From NCBI RefSeq assembly GCF_002934685.1, contig NZ_NKHL01000099.1:25266-89265 (forward strand): DNA of 64,000 nt, in the 5' to 3' direction. Source of the DNA: Pseudomonas bohemica (lineage in GTDB: Bacteria; Pseudomonadota; Gammaproteobacteria; Pseudomonadales; Pseudomonadaceae). Shown in pieces: positions 26,763-35,113 of the stretch. The translations under genes were made by a program, and so were the position numbers. Position 1 is the first letter of the stretch. Each line of letters begins with the position of its first letter. The notes under the pieces were generated by a model. It saw only the letters and a list, made by a program, of their open reading frames with translations. It was not told the DNA's origin and ran no database searches.

Positions 26763-27835
26763 GCGAAAAAACCGAAAAGGCCACGCCCAAGCAACTGCGC
26801 GACGCCCGCGAAAAGGGCCAGGTCGGGCAGAGTCAAGACCTGAGCAAACTGCTGGTGCTGCTGGTGGTCAGCGAGGTTACGCTGGGGTTGGCCGATGAAA
26901 GCGTCGCGCGTCTTCTGCATCTGTTGTCGCTGTCGTTTCAGGGCATCGGCAAACCCTACATGCACACCATCGAGCAGGTCGCCAGCGAGGGCACGACGGT
27001 GTTGATTGGCTTCATTCTCAGCAGTGTCGGCGTGGCCATGTTGATGCGTCTGGTCGGCAGTTGGGTGCAGATCGGCTTTCTGTTCGCGCCCAAGGCGTTG
27101 AAACCCGACATCAACAAGCTCAACCCCTTCGCCCATGCCAAGCAGATGTTTTCGGCGCAGAACCTCACCACCCTGCTGCTGAGCGTGCTCAAGGCAGTGG
27201 CGATCGCGACGACGCTGTATGCGGTGGTCAAACCGTCGCTGGGGGCGTTGATCCTGCTCTCCAATACCGACCTGACGACTTACTGGCATTCGCTGTTGCA
27301 GCTGTTTCGCCACATTCTGCGCGCAACCCTGGGCTTGCTGCTGGTGATCGGCATGGTCGACTTCGCGCTGCAGAAGTATTTCCACGCCAAGAAGCTGCGT
27401 ATGAGCCACGAGGACATCAAGAAGGAATACAAACAGTCCGAAGGCGATCCCCACGTCAAAGGCCATCGTCGGCAGCTGGCGCATGAACTGTTGAATCAAG
27501 CGCCCACCGCTGCTCCGAAACCGGTGGAAGACGCTGACATGCTGGTGGTCAACCCGACCCACTACGCTGTAGCGCTGTATTACCGACCGGGGCAGACACC
27601 GCTGCCGCAGATTCACTGCAAAGGCGAAGACGACGACGCCCTGGCGCTCATCGCTCGGGCGAAAAAGGCCGGAATTCCGGTGGTACAAAGCATCTGGCTG
27701 GCGCGCACGCTGTACAAGGTCAACCCCGGCAAATACATCCCCCGCCCTACATTGCTGGCGGTTGCGCATATCTATCAGGTGGTGCGGCAGCTGGAAGAAG
27801 TGACGGATGAGGTGATTCGGATTGAGGACGAGTAA
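26759..27835 (+). CDS. hrcU: HrcU, autocleaving substrate-specificity switch (SctU/FlhB)
   Basis: 358 residues. The N-terminal SEKTEKATPKQLRDAREKGQV motif and four membrane helices precede the cytoplasmic domain. The autocleavage motif NPTH is intact at 265-268 (VVNPTHYAVAL). It interacts with HrpP to switch from early to late substrates. Last recognisable type III gene; in P. syringae the convergent hrpV-hrpT-hrcC operon would follow, but here it does not. Confidence 0.96.
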   Translation: MSEKTEKATPKQLRDAREKGQVGQSQDLSKLLVLLVVSEVTLGLADESVARLLHLLSLSFQGIGKPYMHTIEQVASEGTTVLIGFILSSVGVAMLMRLVGSWVQIGFLFAPKALKPDINKLNPFAHAKQMFSAQNLTTLLLSVLKAVAIATTLYAVVKPSLGALILLSNTDLTTYWHSLLQLFRHILRATLGLLLVIGMVDFALQKYFHAKKLRMSHEDIKKEYKQSEGDPHVKGHRRQLAHELLNQAPTAAPKPVEDADMLVVNPTHYAVALYYRPGQTPLPQIHCKGEDDDALALIARAKKAGIPVVQSIWLARTLYKVNPGKYIPRPTLLAVAHIYQVVRQLEEVTDEVIRIEDE

Positions 27836-27995
27836 AGCGAGGTATGGCTCACAAGTCCCTGTGCGAATGAGCTGACTCACCTAGGAGTATCAGCCGCTGA
27901 AGATGTTGCGACTGTGCCGTTGTCTTCGTCCGATGGCGGCCCCGACAAGCTCGCTTCCACAGGCCCGGAGGACACGGGAAGTCAGGCTGCGCACC
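27836..27995. other. Right edge of the type III block, no gene
   Basis: I read both strands for the end of hrpV, hrpT or hrcC and found no resemblance. A half REP-like sequence (CAAGCTCGCTTCCACAGG, about 27946-27963) lies here. Confidence 0.5.
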
Positions 27996-28916
27996 TTACT
28001 GCGTCGGGCGGGTTTCCTGGGACATGAACTCGGTAATTCGCGAGCGCAGCCAGCGTTCGGCAGGGTCATTGTCGTGGACGCCGCTCCAGACCATCGACAG
28101 TTCCGCCGGCTCGATCGGGAACGGCGGGTCTTCGGCTCGTAGCGTACAGCCTTCCACCAGCGCGCAGGCCGCATAATCCGGCACCGTGGCAATCAATTCG
28201 GTGCCCGCCAGCAAGGCGCGCAAGCCACTGAACTGCGGCACGGCCACCACCACCCTTCTCGCCCGGCCGACCTTGGCCAGATCGATGTCGATGTTGCCAC
28301 TCAAGTCCCCCGAGAACGAGACCATGGTGTGCGGCCGTGCGCAGTAGTCATCCAGGGTCAACGGCTCGGGGCGCATGTCGCCGCGCAGCACTTTGCAACC
28401 GATGTCGCGCAGTTTTTTGCGCTTGGCGTTGGCCGGCAGTTCGGTGGTATAGCTGATCCCCACGGAAATCTCGCCAGAGGCGAGCAAGGCCGGCATCAGC
28501 AAGTAGTTTGCCCGTCGCACCACCACGATGATTCCCGGCGCTTCTTCTCGCAGTTGACTGAGCAACGGCGGAAACAGGCCGAATTCGGCGTCGTCGGACA
28601 GGCCGATGCGAAACACGTCGCAGCTGGTCGCCGGGTCGAACTCCTTGGCCCGACTCACTGCGCCGGAAATGGTGTCCAGCGCCGGTTGTAGCTCTTTGAG
28701 GATGTCCAGCGCACGAGCCGTCGGCTCCATCGTCCGGCCGTTGCGCAGCAGCAAGGGATCATCGAACAGGTCACGCAGCCGCGCCAGCGCCGCACTGATC
28801 GCCGGTTGGCCCATGAACAGCTTCTCGGCCACGCGCGTGAGGTTGCGTTCGAACATCAACGCTTCGAAGATCACTAGCAGGTTCATGTCGACGCGGCGCA
28901 GGTCGTTGCGATTCAT
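27996..28916 (-). CDS. LysR-family regulator, MexT-like paralogue
   Basis: 306 residues. The HTH begins MNRNDLRRVDMNLLVIFEAL and continues KLFMGQPAISAALARLRDLF; the effector domain includes DVFRIGLSDDAEFGLFPPLL, VVVRRANYLLMPALL and VPDYAACAL. It aligns end to end with the MexT-like protein at 55094-56008 in this window. The start at 28916 is shared with that protein; upstream sequence in frame is not conserved. Divergent from an OprD-family porin, its likely target. Confidence 0.85.
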   Translation of the reverse strand: MNRNDLRRVDMNLLVIFEALMFERNLTRVAEKLFMGQPAISAALARLRDLFDDPLLLRNGRTMEPTARALDILKELQPALDTISGAVSRAKEFDPATSCDVFRIGLSDDAEFGLFPPLLSQLREEAPGIIVVVRRANYLLMPALLASGEISVGISYTTELPANAKRKKLRDIGCKVLRGDMRPEPLTLDDYCARPHTMVSFSGDLSGNIDIDLAKVGRARRVVVAVPQFSGLRALLAGTELIATVPDYAACALVEGCTLRAEDPPFPIEPAELSMVWSGVHDNDPAERWLRSRITEFMSQETRPTQ

Positions 28917-29184
28917 GGATCGATTCCGGAGTGAACGTAAGGAAAGGATGGGGTGCCAACGCTCCAGGCCGCTGGCTGCGGCCAATAGACCTCGGCAGAT
29001 AAACACGGCAAGTGCTCACGCGACTTGAACAAATGTGCTTTTCCCGACGACCCCGCACACCTGTCGCGCTCTTTTCCCTGAACACAGCACCCCCGGACTA
29101 AATCGCGCACAGGCCAACAATCCGTAATGCCGTGGGCCCTGTCAGATTGGCCGCTTGCGTTCTCCTCTCTCAGAAGGCCGTTTC

Positions 29185-30504
29185 ATGGCAAGCCGATTGT
29201 CCCTGCTCACCCTGACCTTGCTCGCAACCACTTCGGACCTCGTGGCCGCCAGCCAAAGCGCTGAACACGGTTTTGTGGCCGACACTTCGCTGATCGTCAC
29301 AGCACGTAATTTCTTTCTGCAGAACGACTACCGTACCGGCCAGCGCGACCAGAGCTATCGCCAGGAATGGGCGCAGGGTTTCATCGCCAACCTGCAATCG
29401 GGCTTTACCCAGGGCACGCTTGGCGCTGGGGTCGATGCTCACGGGTTCTATGGCCTGAAGCTCGACAGCGGACGGGGTCGAGCGGGCACCGGGCTGTTGC
29501 CGCTGGACAGCGACGGTCGGGCCGAAGACGACTACGCCAGTGCGGGTGGCGTACTGAAGCTGCGCCTGTCGCAGACCACATTGAGAATCGGCGAAATGGA
29601 AGTCGAAACCCCGGTGCTGGATACCGGCGACAAGCGCTTGCAGCCGGAATACGCCACCGGCCTGTTTCTCGACAGTCGCGATGTCGAAGGGGTGAAGCTG
29701 ATCGCGGGGCATTTCAGCGCCTTCAAGAACGAAAACGCCTCAACCGCCAAAGGCGACTTCGACGGCTACGGCGCCAGCACTCGGGACCGTTCGATGACGC
29801 TGGCCGGTGTGGAAACCACCGGCAGCACACCGGTCGGCGGCTCACTTTACGCCTCGCAGCTGACTGACACCTGGCGACAGTACTACGGCAACCTGCATTA
29901 CATCCATGTGCTTTCCGACAACAGCTCGCTGCTGCTGGACAGCAATCTCTACCGCACCCTGGATCAGGGCAGCGCGCGCGCCGGGGCCATCGACAACACG
30001 GCCTACAGCCTGTCGGCCAAATACAGCGTAGGGGCTCAGGCATTCACGCTGGCCTGGCAGAAAATCGATGGCGACACGCCTTTCGATTTCGTCGGGGGTG
30101 ACTCGATCTATCTGGCCAACTCGGTCAAGTATGCCGACTTCAACGGCGCCCATGAGCAGTCCTGGCAACTGCGCTACGACCTGGATGCAAGCGTGTTCGG
30201 CATGCCGGGCTTGAGGTTCATGACCCGCTACGTGCGCGGCAGCCAGATCGACGGCACCCATGCGCCACAGGGCGCGGTGTATCAGCCGTTCGACGAGGAC
30301 ACGGGGCGTTTCGAGCCGATCCAGGGCAAGGACGGCCGCCACTGGGAGCGCGATATCGACCTCAAATACGTGGTGCAGTCGGGGCCAGCCAAGGATCTGT
30401 CGTTGAACGTTTCCCACGTATCCCATCGCGGCAACGATGCGCAGGGTGGGGACGATATCGACCGGTTGTATGTCGTGGTGCAGTATCCGTTGAGTGTGCT
30501 CTGA
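29185..30504 (+). CDS. OprD-family outer-membrane porin
   Basis: 439 residues. A signal peptide (about 1-23, SRLSLLTLTLLATTSDLVAA) precedes a beta-barrel rich in aromatic/alternating strands. Family marks include FVADTSLIVTARNFFLQNDYR, YRQEWAQGFIANLQSGFTQGT and GVDAHGFYGLKLDSG. OprD-type channels take up basic amino acids, peptides or aromatic acids. AAGG precedes the chosen ATG; a TTG 30 bases earlier is unlikely. It is divergent from the LysR gene across 268 bp. Confidence 0.92.
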   Translation: MASRLSLLTLTLLATTSDLVAASQSAEHGFVADTSLIVTARNFFLQNDYRTGQRDQSYRQEWAQGFIANLQSGFTQGTLGAGVDAHGFYGLKLDSGRGRAGTGLLPLDSDGRAEDDYASAGGVLKLRLSQTTLRIGEMEVETPVLDTGDKRLQPEYATGLFLDSRDVEGVKLIAGHFSAFKNENASTAKGDFDGYGASTRDRSMTLAGVETTGSTPVGGSLYASQLTDTWRQYYGNLHYIHVLSDNSSLLLDSNLYRTLDQGSARAGAIDNTAYSLSAKYSVGAQAFTLAWQKIDGDTPFDFVGGDSIYLANSVKYADFNGAHEQSWQLRYDLDASVFGMPGLRFMTRYVRGSQIDGTHAPQGAVYQPFDEDTGRFEPIQGKDGRHWERDIDLKYVVQSGPAKDLSLNVSHVSHRGNDAQGGDDIDRLYVVVQYPLSVL

Positions 30505-30614
30505 CGTCCGCGCCGACCCGGTAGCAACCCCGCTTGCCGGCGATGGCGTACGCAAGATGAGTGCCGCTGGCAGCCTGCGATGCTACAGGGCGCGGGAAGT
30601 TCAGGTGCTCCAGC

Positions 30615-31133
30615 TCAAACTGATTCCGCACCACACACCAACGCCTGCGCCCTGAACCGCCGCCAGTTGAACGGCGTTACCCCCACTACCCGGCTGAACA
30701 CGCGGGTGAAATGCGATTGGTCGGCGAAACCGCAATCCAGGCTGATCTGCGAAATGGTCAGCGCGGATTCGCCGAGCAATCCCCTGGCCCGGTCCAGGCG
30801 CATCTGCAGGAACCAGTCGCGGGGCGAGAGGCCGGTGTTTTTCTTGAAAGCCCGGGAAAAATGACTGCGGGACAACGAGCACTCGCTGGCGATGCGGGCG
30901 ATGGACAGGCCCTTGTCCATCTGGCTGGACATCAGTTCCTTGGCCCGACGTTCCTGCCACGGCGACAGGGCAACGCGCTCGGCGGGGGGCCGGACTTCAG
31001 CCTGCCCGGATTCCGAGGCCAGCCGCGCGGACAGTTCGCGCACCACCTGTTCAAGCAGCATCTGCTCGCTGCCGGGCAATGCACGCAGGGATGCCAGCAA
31101 CGAGTTGAACAATGTCGGGTCGATTGCATTCAT
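30615..31133 (-). CDS. Short AraC-family regulator
   Basis: 172 residues, about half the usual AraC length. Residues 70-165 hold the double HTH domain (IARIASECSLSRSHFSRAFK and ISQISLDCGFADQSHFTRVFSR). The first ~60 residues are helical and replace the usual sensor domain. GGAGAG precedes the ATG, so this looks like a complete short gene and not a truncation, but loss of an upstream domain cannot be excluded. Its HTH is close to that of the AraC at 37005-37877. Confidence 0.82.
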   Translation of the reverse strand: MNAIDPTLFNSLLASLRALPGSEQMLLEQVVRELSARLASESGQAEVRPPAERVALSPWQERRAKELMSSQMDKGLSIARIASECSLSRSHFSRAFKKNTGLSPRDWFLQMRLDRARGLLGESALTISQISLDCGFADQSHFTRVFSRVVGVTPFNWRRFRAQALVCGAESV

Positions 31134-31355
31134 GCCAGGCTCTCCAGCTCCAAGGGGCGGTGTCCGGAGTCTGGTTCAGCAGTGCCTTAAAGTCCTTCTC
31201 GGGGGTATTAAATGTTCTGAATGGTTAATAATCCACGCACCTGGCGCGGACGATGCAATCCCTTTCAGAACGTTTAAGGCCACCCTCAAGGACGCCGCAG
31301 CGAGACAGGTTTAAGGTCGTGTTTTCCGAGGCTCGGTTCGCTGCGAGGGACGCAA

Positions 31356-32000
31356 GTGACCACCCGATACGTTGCCAACATTCCGATCCCTGACAGCGCC
31401 ATGGCACGCACGGCGACCGAGTTGATGCGCGAAACGCAGTCCGGGCTGATGTTCGATTCGGCGCTGCGCACGTTCGTGTTCGCCAGCCTGCTGGGACAGA
31501 GTCGCGAGTTGTGTTACGAACCGGACTTGCTGTACATCGGCGCGCTGTTTCTGCGCATCGGGGTGACCACGCTGTATCGTCATTCGCAGCAGCGTTTCGA
31601 GGTCGACAGCGCCGATGCGGCTGCGCAATTCCTGCGCGGTTATGGCCGCCCCCGCGATGACATCGCCCAGGTCTGGGATGCCATCGCCTTGCACACCACC
31701 CCCGGTATTCCCCAGCACAAGTCGGCATTGACCGCATTATTGGCCGCGGCGGTAGAAACCGACCTGCTCGGCACCCACTGCCAGGCCCTCTGCCCCGGCG
31801 TACTGACCAGGGTATTGAGTGCCTTTCCTCGCGAGCCGGGATTCAAGATCAAATTTCTCCACACCCTTGCATTGGGTCAACTGCACAGACCGCAGAGCAC
31901 CTTCGGCACGATCAATGCCGACGTGCTGTCGTTTCATGATCGGCGGATGAGCGTGGGGGGCTTCTGCGAGCGGTTGCTGGCGTCGAAGTGGCCGTATTGA
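31356..32000 (+). CDS. HD-domain-like protein lacking the metal-binding HD pair
   Basis: 214 residues. It follows the pattern of small HD hydrolases of the cyanamide-hydratase type: LRTFVFASLLG, DLLYIGALF-x-x-IGVT, RFEVDSADAAAQFLRGYG and VWDAIALHTTPGIP (His about 113). At residues 66-67, where the family has His-Asp, this protein has Leu-Arg (ALFLRIG). The fold is probably kept but metal catalysis is doubtful. The start is GTG preceded by GAGGGA. Upstream are AraC genes, downstream a convergent kinase gene. Confidence 0.75.
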   Translation: MTTRYVANIPIPDSAMARTATELMRETQSGLMFDSALRTFVFASLLGQSRELCYEPDLLYIGALFLRIGVTTLYRHSQQRFEVDSADAAAQFLRGYGRPRDDIAQVWDAIALHTTPGIPQHKSALTALLAAAVETDLLGTHCQALCPGVLTRVLSAFPREPGFKIKFLHTLALGQLHRPQSTFGTINADVLSFHDRRMSVGGFCERLLASKWPY

Positions 32001-32026
32001 GGCTTAAGGCTCGAAGCTCGAGCCGA

Positions 32027-34323
32027 TCAACCCACGCCCGGCAAGGTGAACACGAACGTCGCGCCGCCATACCGCGCAGGCATCACATACAACTGTCCGC
32101 CATGGGCATGAATGATCGAGCGACAGATCGCCAGCCCCATGCCCATGCCTTTGTCCTTGGTGGTGAAGAACGCGTTGAACACCTTGTCCATGTCCTCGGT
32201 TGCGATGCCGGGTCCGGTGTCCTCCACGCTGACCACCAGGTAGTCCGTGCGTACCACTTCGCTGGTGATCGCCAGCCGCCGCAGCACCTGATCACCCGCA
32301 CACATGGCATCCAGCGCGTTGAGGATCAGGTTCAGCACCACCTGCTGCAATTGCACCTCGGACCCGTAGACCTGCAACGGAGAGCGCGAAAGGTGAGTGG
32401 TCATAAGCACCCGTTGCTGTTCCAGCTCGACCACCGTCAGCGCCACGACATGCCGGATTACATCGTTGATCAGCAACGGCCGACGTTGCTGAACGCCTTG
32501 CCGTGCCAGCGATTGCAGCGCATTGACGATCTCGCCGGCGCGCTTGCCGTCCTGAACGATGTCGCGCAGCCCGCCCAGTGCTTGCTCCACCTGCGGCGTT
32601 TCGCGATTGAGCCAACGCAGGCTGGCGGCGCATTGGACACCATCGACGCCAGCGGCTGGTTGATTTCGTGAGCGATCGACGCTGCCAGCTCGCCCATCAC
32701 AGTGACCTGGGAAACCCGCGCCAACTTGGCCCGCGCGTTGCGCAGTGCGGTTTCGATGTCCTGCCGCCGCGCGTTCTCGGCCATCAGTTCGTCACGCAGG
32801 CGCGCGGTTTCGAGCGAGATCGCCGCCTGCCCGGCGAGCAGTTCCAGCACCCCGGCGCGGCTGGCGGTAAACACTCCTGGCGCCAGATTGTTTTCCAGAT
32901 ACAGCACGCCGGTCACCCGCCGCTGCTTGAGCAACGGCAGGCACAGTGCCGAGCGCACGAGCTGATTGTCGAGGTAGCTGTCGTCGCCGAAATACGCATC
33001 GCAGCTGACGTCCTCGATCACCAGTCGCTGCTGGGTGCGCATGACGCGATAGAGGATCGATAACGGTAGCTGCGCCGTGCTCGGGATGACTTCCACCAGC
33101 TCGATCTGCACGTCATCGTCACCGCCACGACCCACCGCGCAGATCATCGGCGCATCGTCCTTGACCAGCATCAGCAAAGCCCGCTGCGCACCGGCATGAA
33201 TGATGGTGGTGCTCATGAGGATTTCGATCAGCCGATCCTGCTCGGTCTCTTCGCCCAGTGCCTGCGCAGCCTTCATTACCGACGCCAGATCCAGGGTGTC
33301 CTGCCCGCCCGGAATGGTGATGGAAGTGCGGGACGCCAGAATTTCATCCCGATGCCGCGACTGTGTGACCAGCGCCTGTCGATATGCGGCGCTGCGATGC
33401 TGACCCTGATCATGACCCAGCTGGGGAATGTCCTGCAGATGCTGCCACTGGCAGCTGCACGAGCGCAGGTCCGCCAGCAGGCTTGCCGCGCTCTGGTAGC
33501 GGTCGTCCGGGTTTTTCGCAAGCAGTTTGAGCACCAGTTGGCCCAGCGCGGGCGGGATATCGCCGCGATACAGGCTCAGCGCGGGCGGCTGTCGTGCCAC
33601 GTGGCAATACACCCATTCCACAGCGTCCCGAGCCTCGAACGGCAGATGCCCGGCCAGCCACTCATAGAAGGTCATGCCCAGCGAATACAGGTCGCTGCGC
33701 TGATCGGCCTGACGCTCAACCCGGCGCGCCTGCTCCGGCGCCATGTAGGCCAGGGTGCCGCAGATCGAATCCGACACAGGCAGATAGCCGGACGGATGCG
33801 CCTCGACACTCAAGCCGAAACCGCTCAGGCGCACCACCCCGTCGGCGCCTTCGATCAGGTTGCAGGGTTTGACGTCGCGGTGCAGCAGACCATCGGCATG
33901 GGCCTGCGCCAGTGCGTCAGCCGCGCCGGTGGCCAGGCGCAGAAAGCGCCCGATGGCAAAAGGTTGATCGGCCAGTTCATGCAGCTGTTGTCCGCCCGGA
34001 TCGCTGAGCACCAGCAACGAGCCCTCGCCGAACGACGACTGCCTCTGCGCCGAGAACAGTGCCAACGGTTGCAGCGCCCAATGCGGCGAGAGCCTGTCGG
34101 CCAGCGAGAACTCATGCTCTAGCCTGCGGGTGACGTCTTCTCCGGCATTGCCGCAGGTCTTGACCACACGCCATTGCTGGTCGCCACCGTCGCCAGGCCT
34201 GACCCGATAGTGAGTGAGCGCCCCATCGACGAGCAGCAATTCCCAGACGAGCTGATCCAGCCACTGCGGCCCGAAGGACGCCGCACGAGAAACCGACCCT
34301 GACGCATTGAACACGCTGCTCAT
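32027..34323 (-). pseudogene. Ser/Thr kinase-GAF-histidine kinase hybrid sensor, broken by a frameshift
   Basis: The first frame (34323 to about 32630) encodes a protein-kinase-like domain (about 1-290: Lys55, HRD at 148-150, TLAYMAPEQ), a GAF domain (about 350-510) and a HisKA H-box HEINQPLASM near 560. Homology then jumps to another frame (about 32630-32027): LNREsegment, ALGGLRDIVQDGKRAGEI, N-box LILNALDAM, G1 DTGPGIA, G2 GMGMGLAI. One base is missing at 32622-32631, where AATGCG-CCGCC should read an Ala-Ala pair. The DFG motif is GFG (168-170). As read, no kinase with an ATPase domain is made. A sequencing error is the alternative. Confidence 0.85.
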
Positions 34324-34481
34324 GAAGGCCCTTGGCGTGGTTGCAAAAAAAACTCATGACCGCAGTTAACAGCGCCCATGCAGATCATAGGCCGAACTTT
34401 ATTACCCTGAAAGTTTAACCATTGGCATGTGGCACGACATAAGAACCTTTAAATAGCAAACATGGATATTTGTGCGGTTAT

Positions 34482-35099
34482 TTATTGCGCTCTCACATCG
34501 AGTCGCTCGTACATTTTCAAAAGTTCAATGACGTTATGTGCGCTCATCTTGGTCATGACGTGCTTCTTATGAACTTTGGCGGTAACTTCGCTGGTGTCCA
34601 GTTCGACGGCAATTTGCTTATTCATCTTGCCGGTGACCAATAAGCCCATGACTTGGCGTTCTCGGGGCGTCAACTGGTTGAAGCGCTGCCTGACAGTGGA
34701 GGTGAGGCAGCGCTCGGACAGATTCACGGCATCAGCCGCCAGCGCCTCGCGCACCCGATCGACCAACTGCTCCGGCTCGAACGGCTTGGTCAGGAACTCA
34801 TGGGCGCCAGCCTTGATGGCTTTCACCGACATAGCAATGGTGCCGTAGCCGGTCATGAAGATGATGGGGAAATGCAGCCCGCGGGAGTGCAACTCGTCCT
34901 GCAGATCGAAGCCGGTGCCCTGGGCCAGATTCACATCGAGCAGCAGACCGGTCGGGGCCTCATCCAGCGGTTGCGCAAGAAATGCCTCGGCGCTGTCGAA
35001 CACGCCGCAGACGATGTCCTCCGAATTCAGCAGCCGCTGCAGCGCGGTACGGATGGCGGCGTCGTCGTCGACCACATACACCCTGGGTGTCGCTTTCAT
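34482..35099 (-). CDS. FixJ/NarL-type response regulator
   Basis: 205 residues. Receiver domain 1-120 with acidic pocket DDD at 11-13, phosphoacceptor Asp55 (LLLDVNLAQGTG) and Lys near 105 (KPFEPEQL). LuxR-type HTH at about 140-200 (LTPRERQVMGLLVTGKMNKQIA, then HKKHVMTKM). It is the natural partner of the hybrid sensor whose gene begins 158 bp downstream on the same strand. Because that sensor is frameshifted, the regulator may now be an orphan. Confidence 0.92.
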   Translation of the reverse strand: MKATPRVYVVDDDAAIRTALQRLLNSEDIVCGVFDSAEAFLAQPLDEAPTGLLLDVNLAQGTGFDLQDELHSRGLHFPIIFMTGYGTIAMSVKAIKAGAHEFLTKPFEPEQLVDRVREALAADAVNLSERCLTSTVRQRFNQLTPRERQVMGLLVTGKMNKQIAVELDTSEVTAKVHKKHVMTKMSAHNVIELLKMYERLDVRAQ

Positions 35100-35113
35100 A
35101 AACTCATCCGTCT

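Noticed and set aside
27836..27995. Remnant of hrpV, hrpT or hrcC after hrcU
   Set aside because: Read in both strands; no resemblance to these proteins.
30615..31133. Short AraC gene as a pseudogene
   Set aside because: It has a proper ATG with a GGAGAG site and a plausible N-terminal helical part; no upstream sensor remnant is visible in the other frames.
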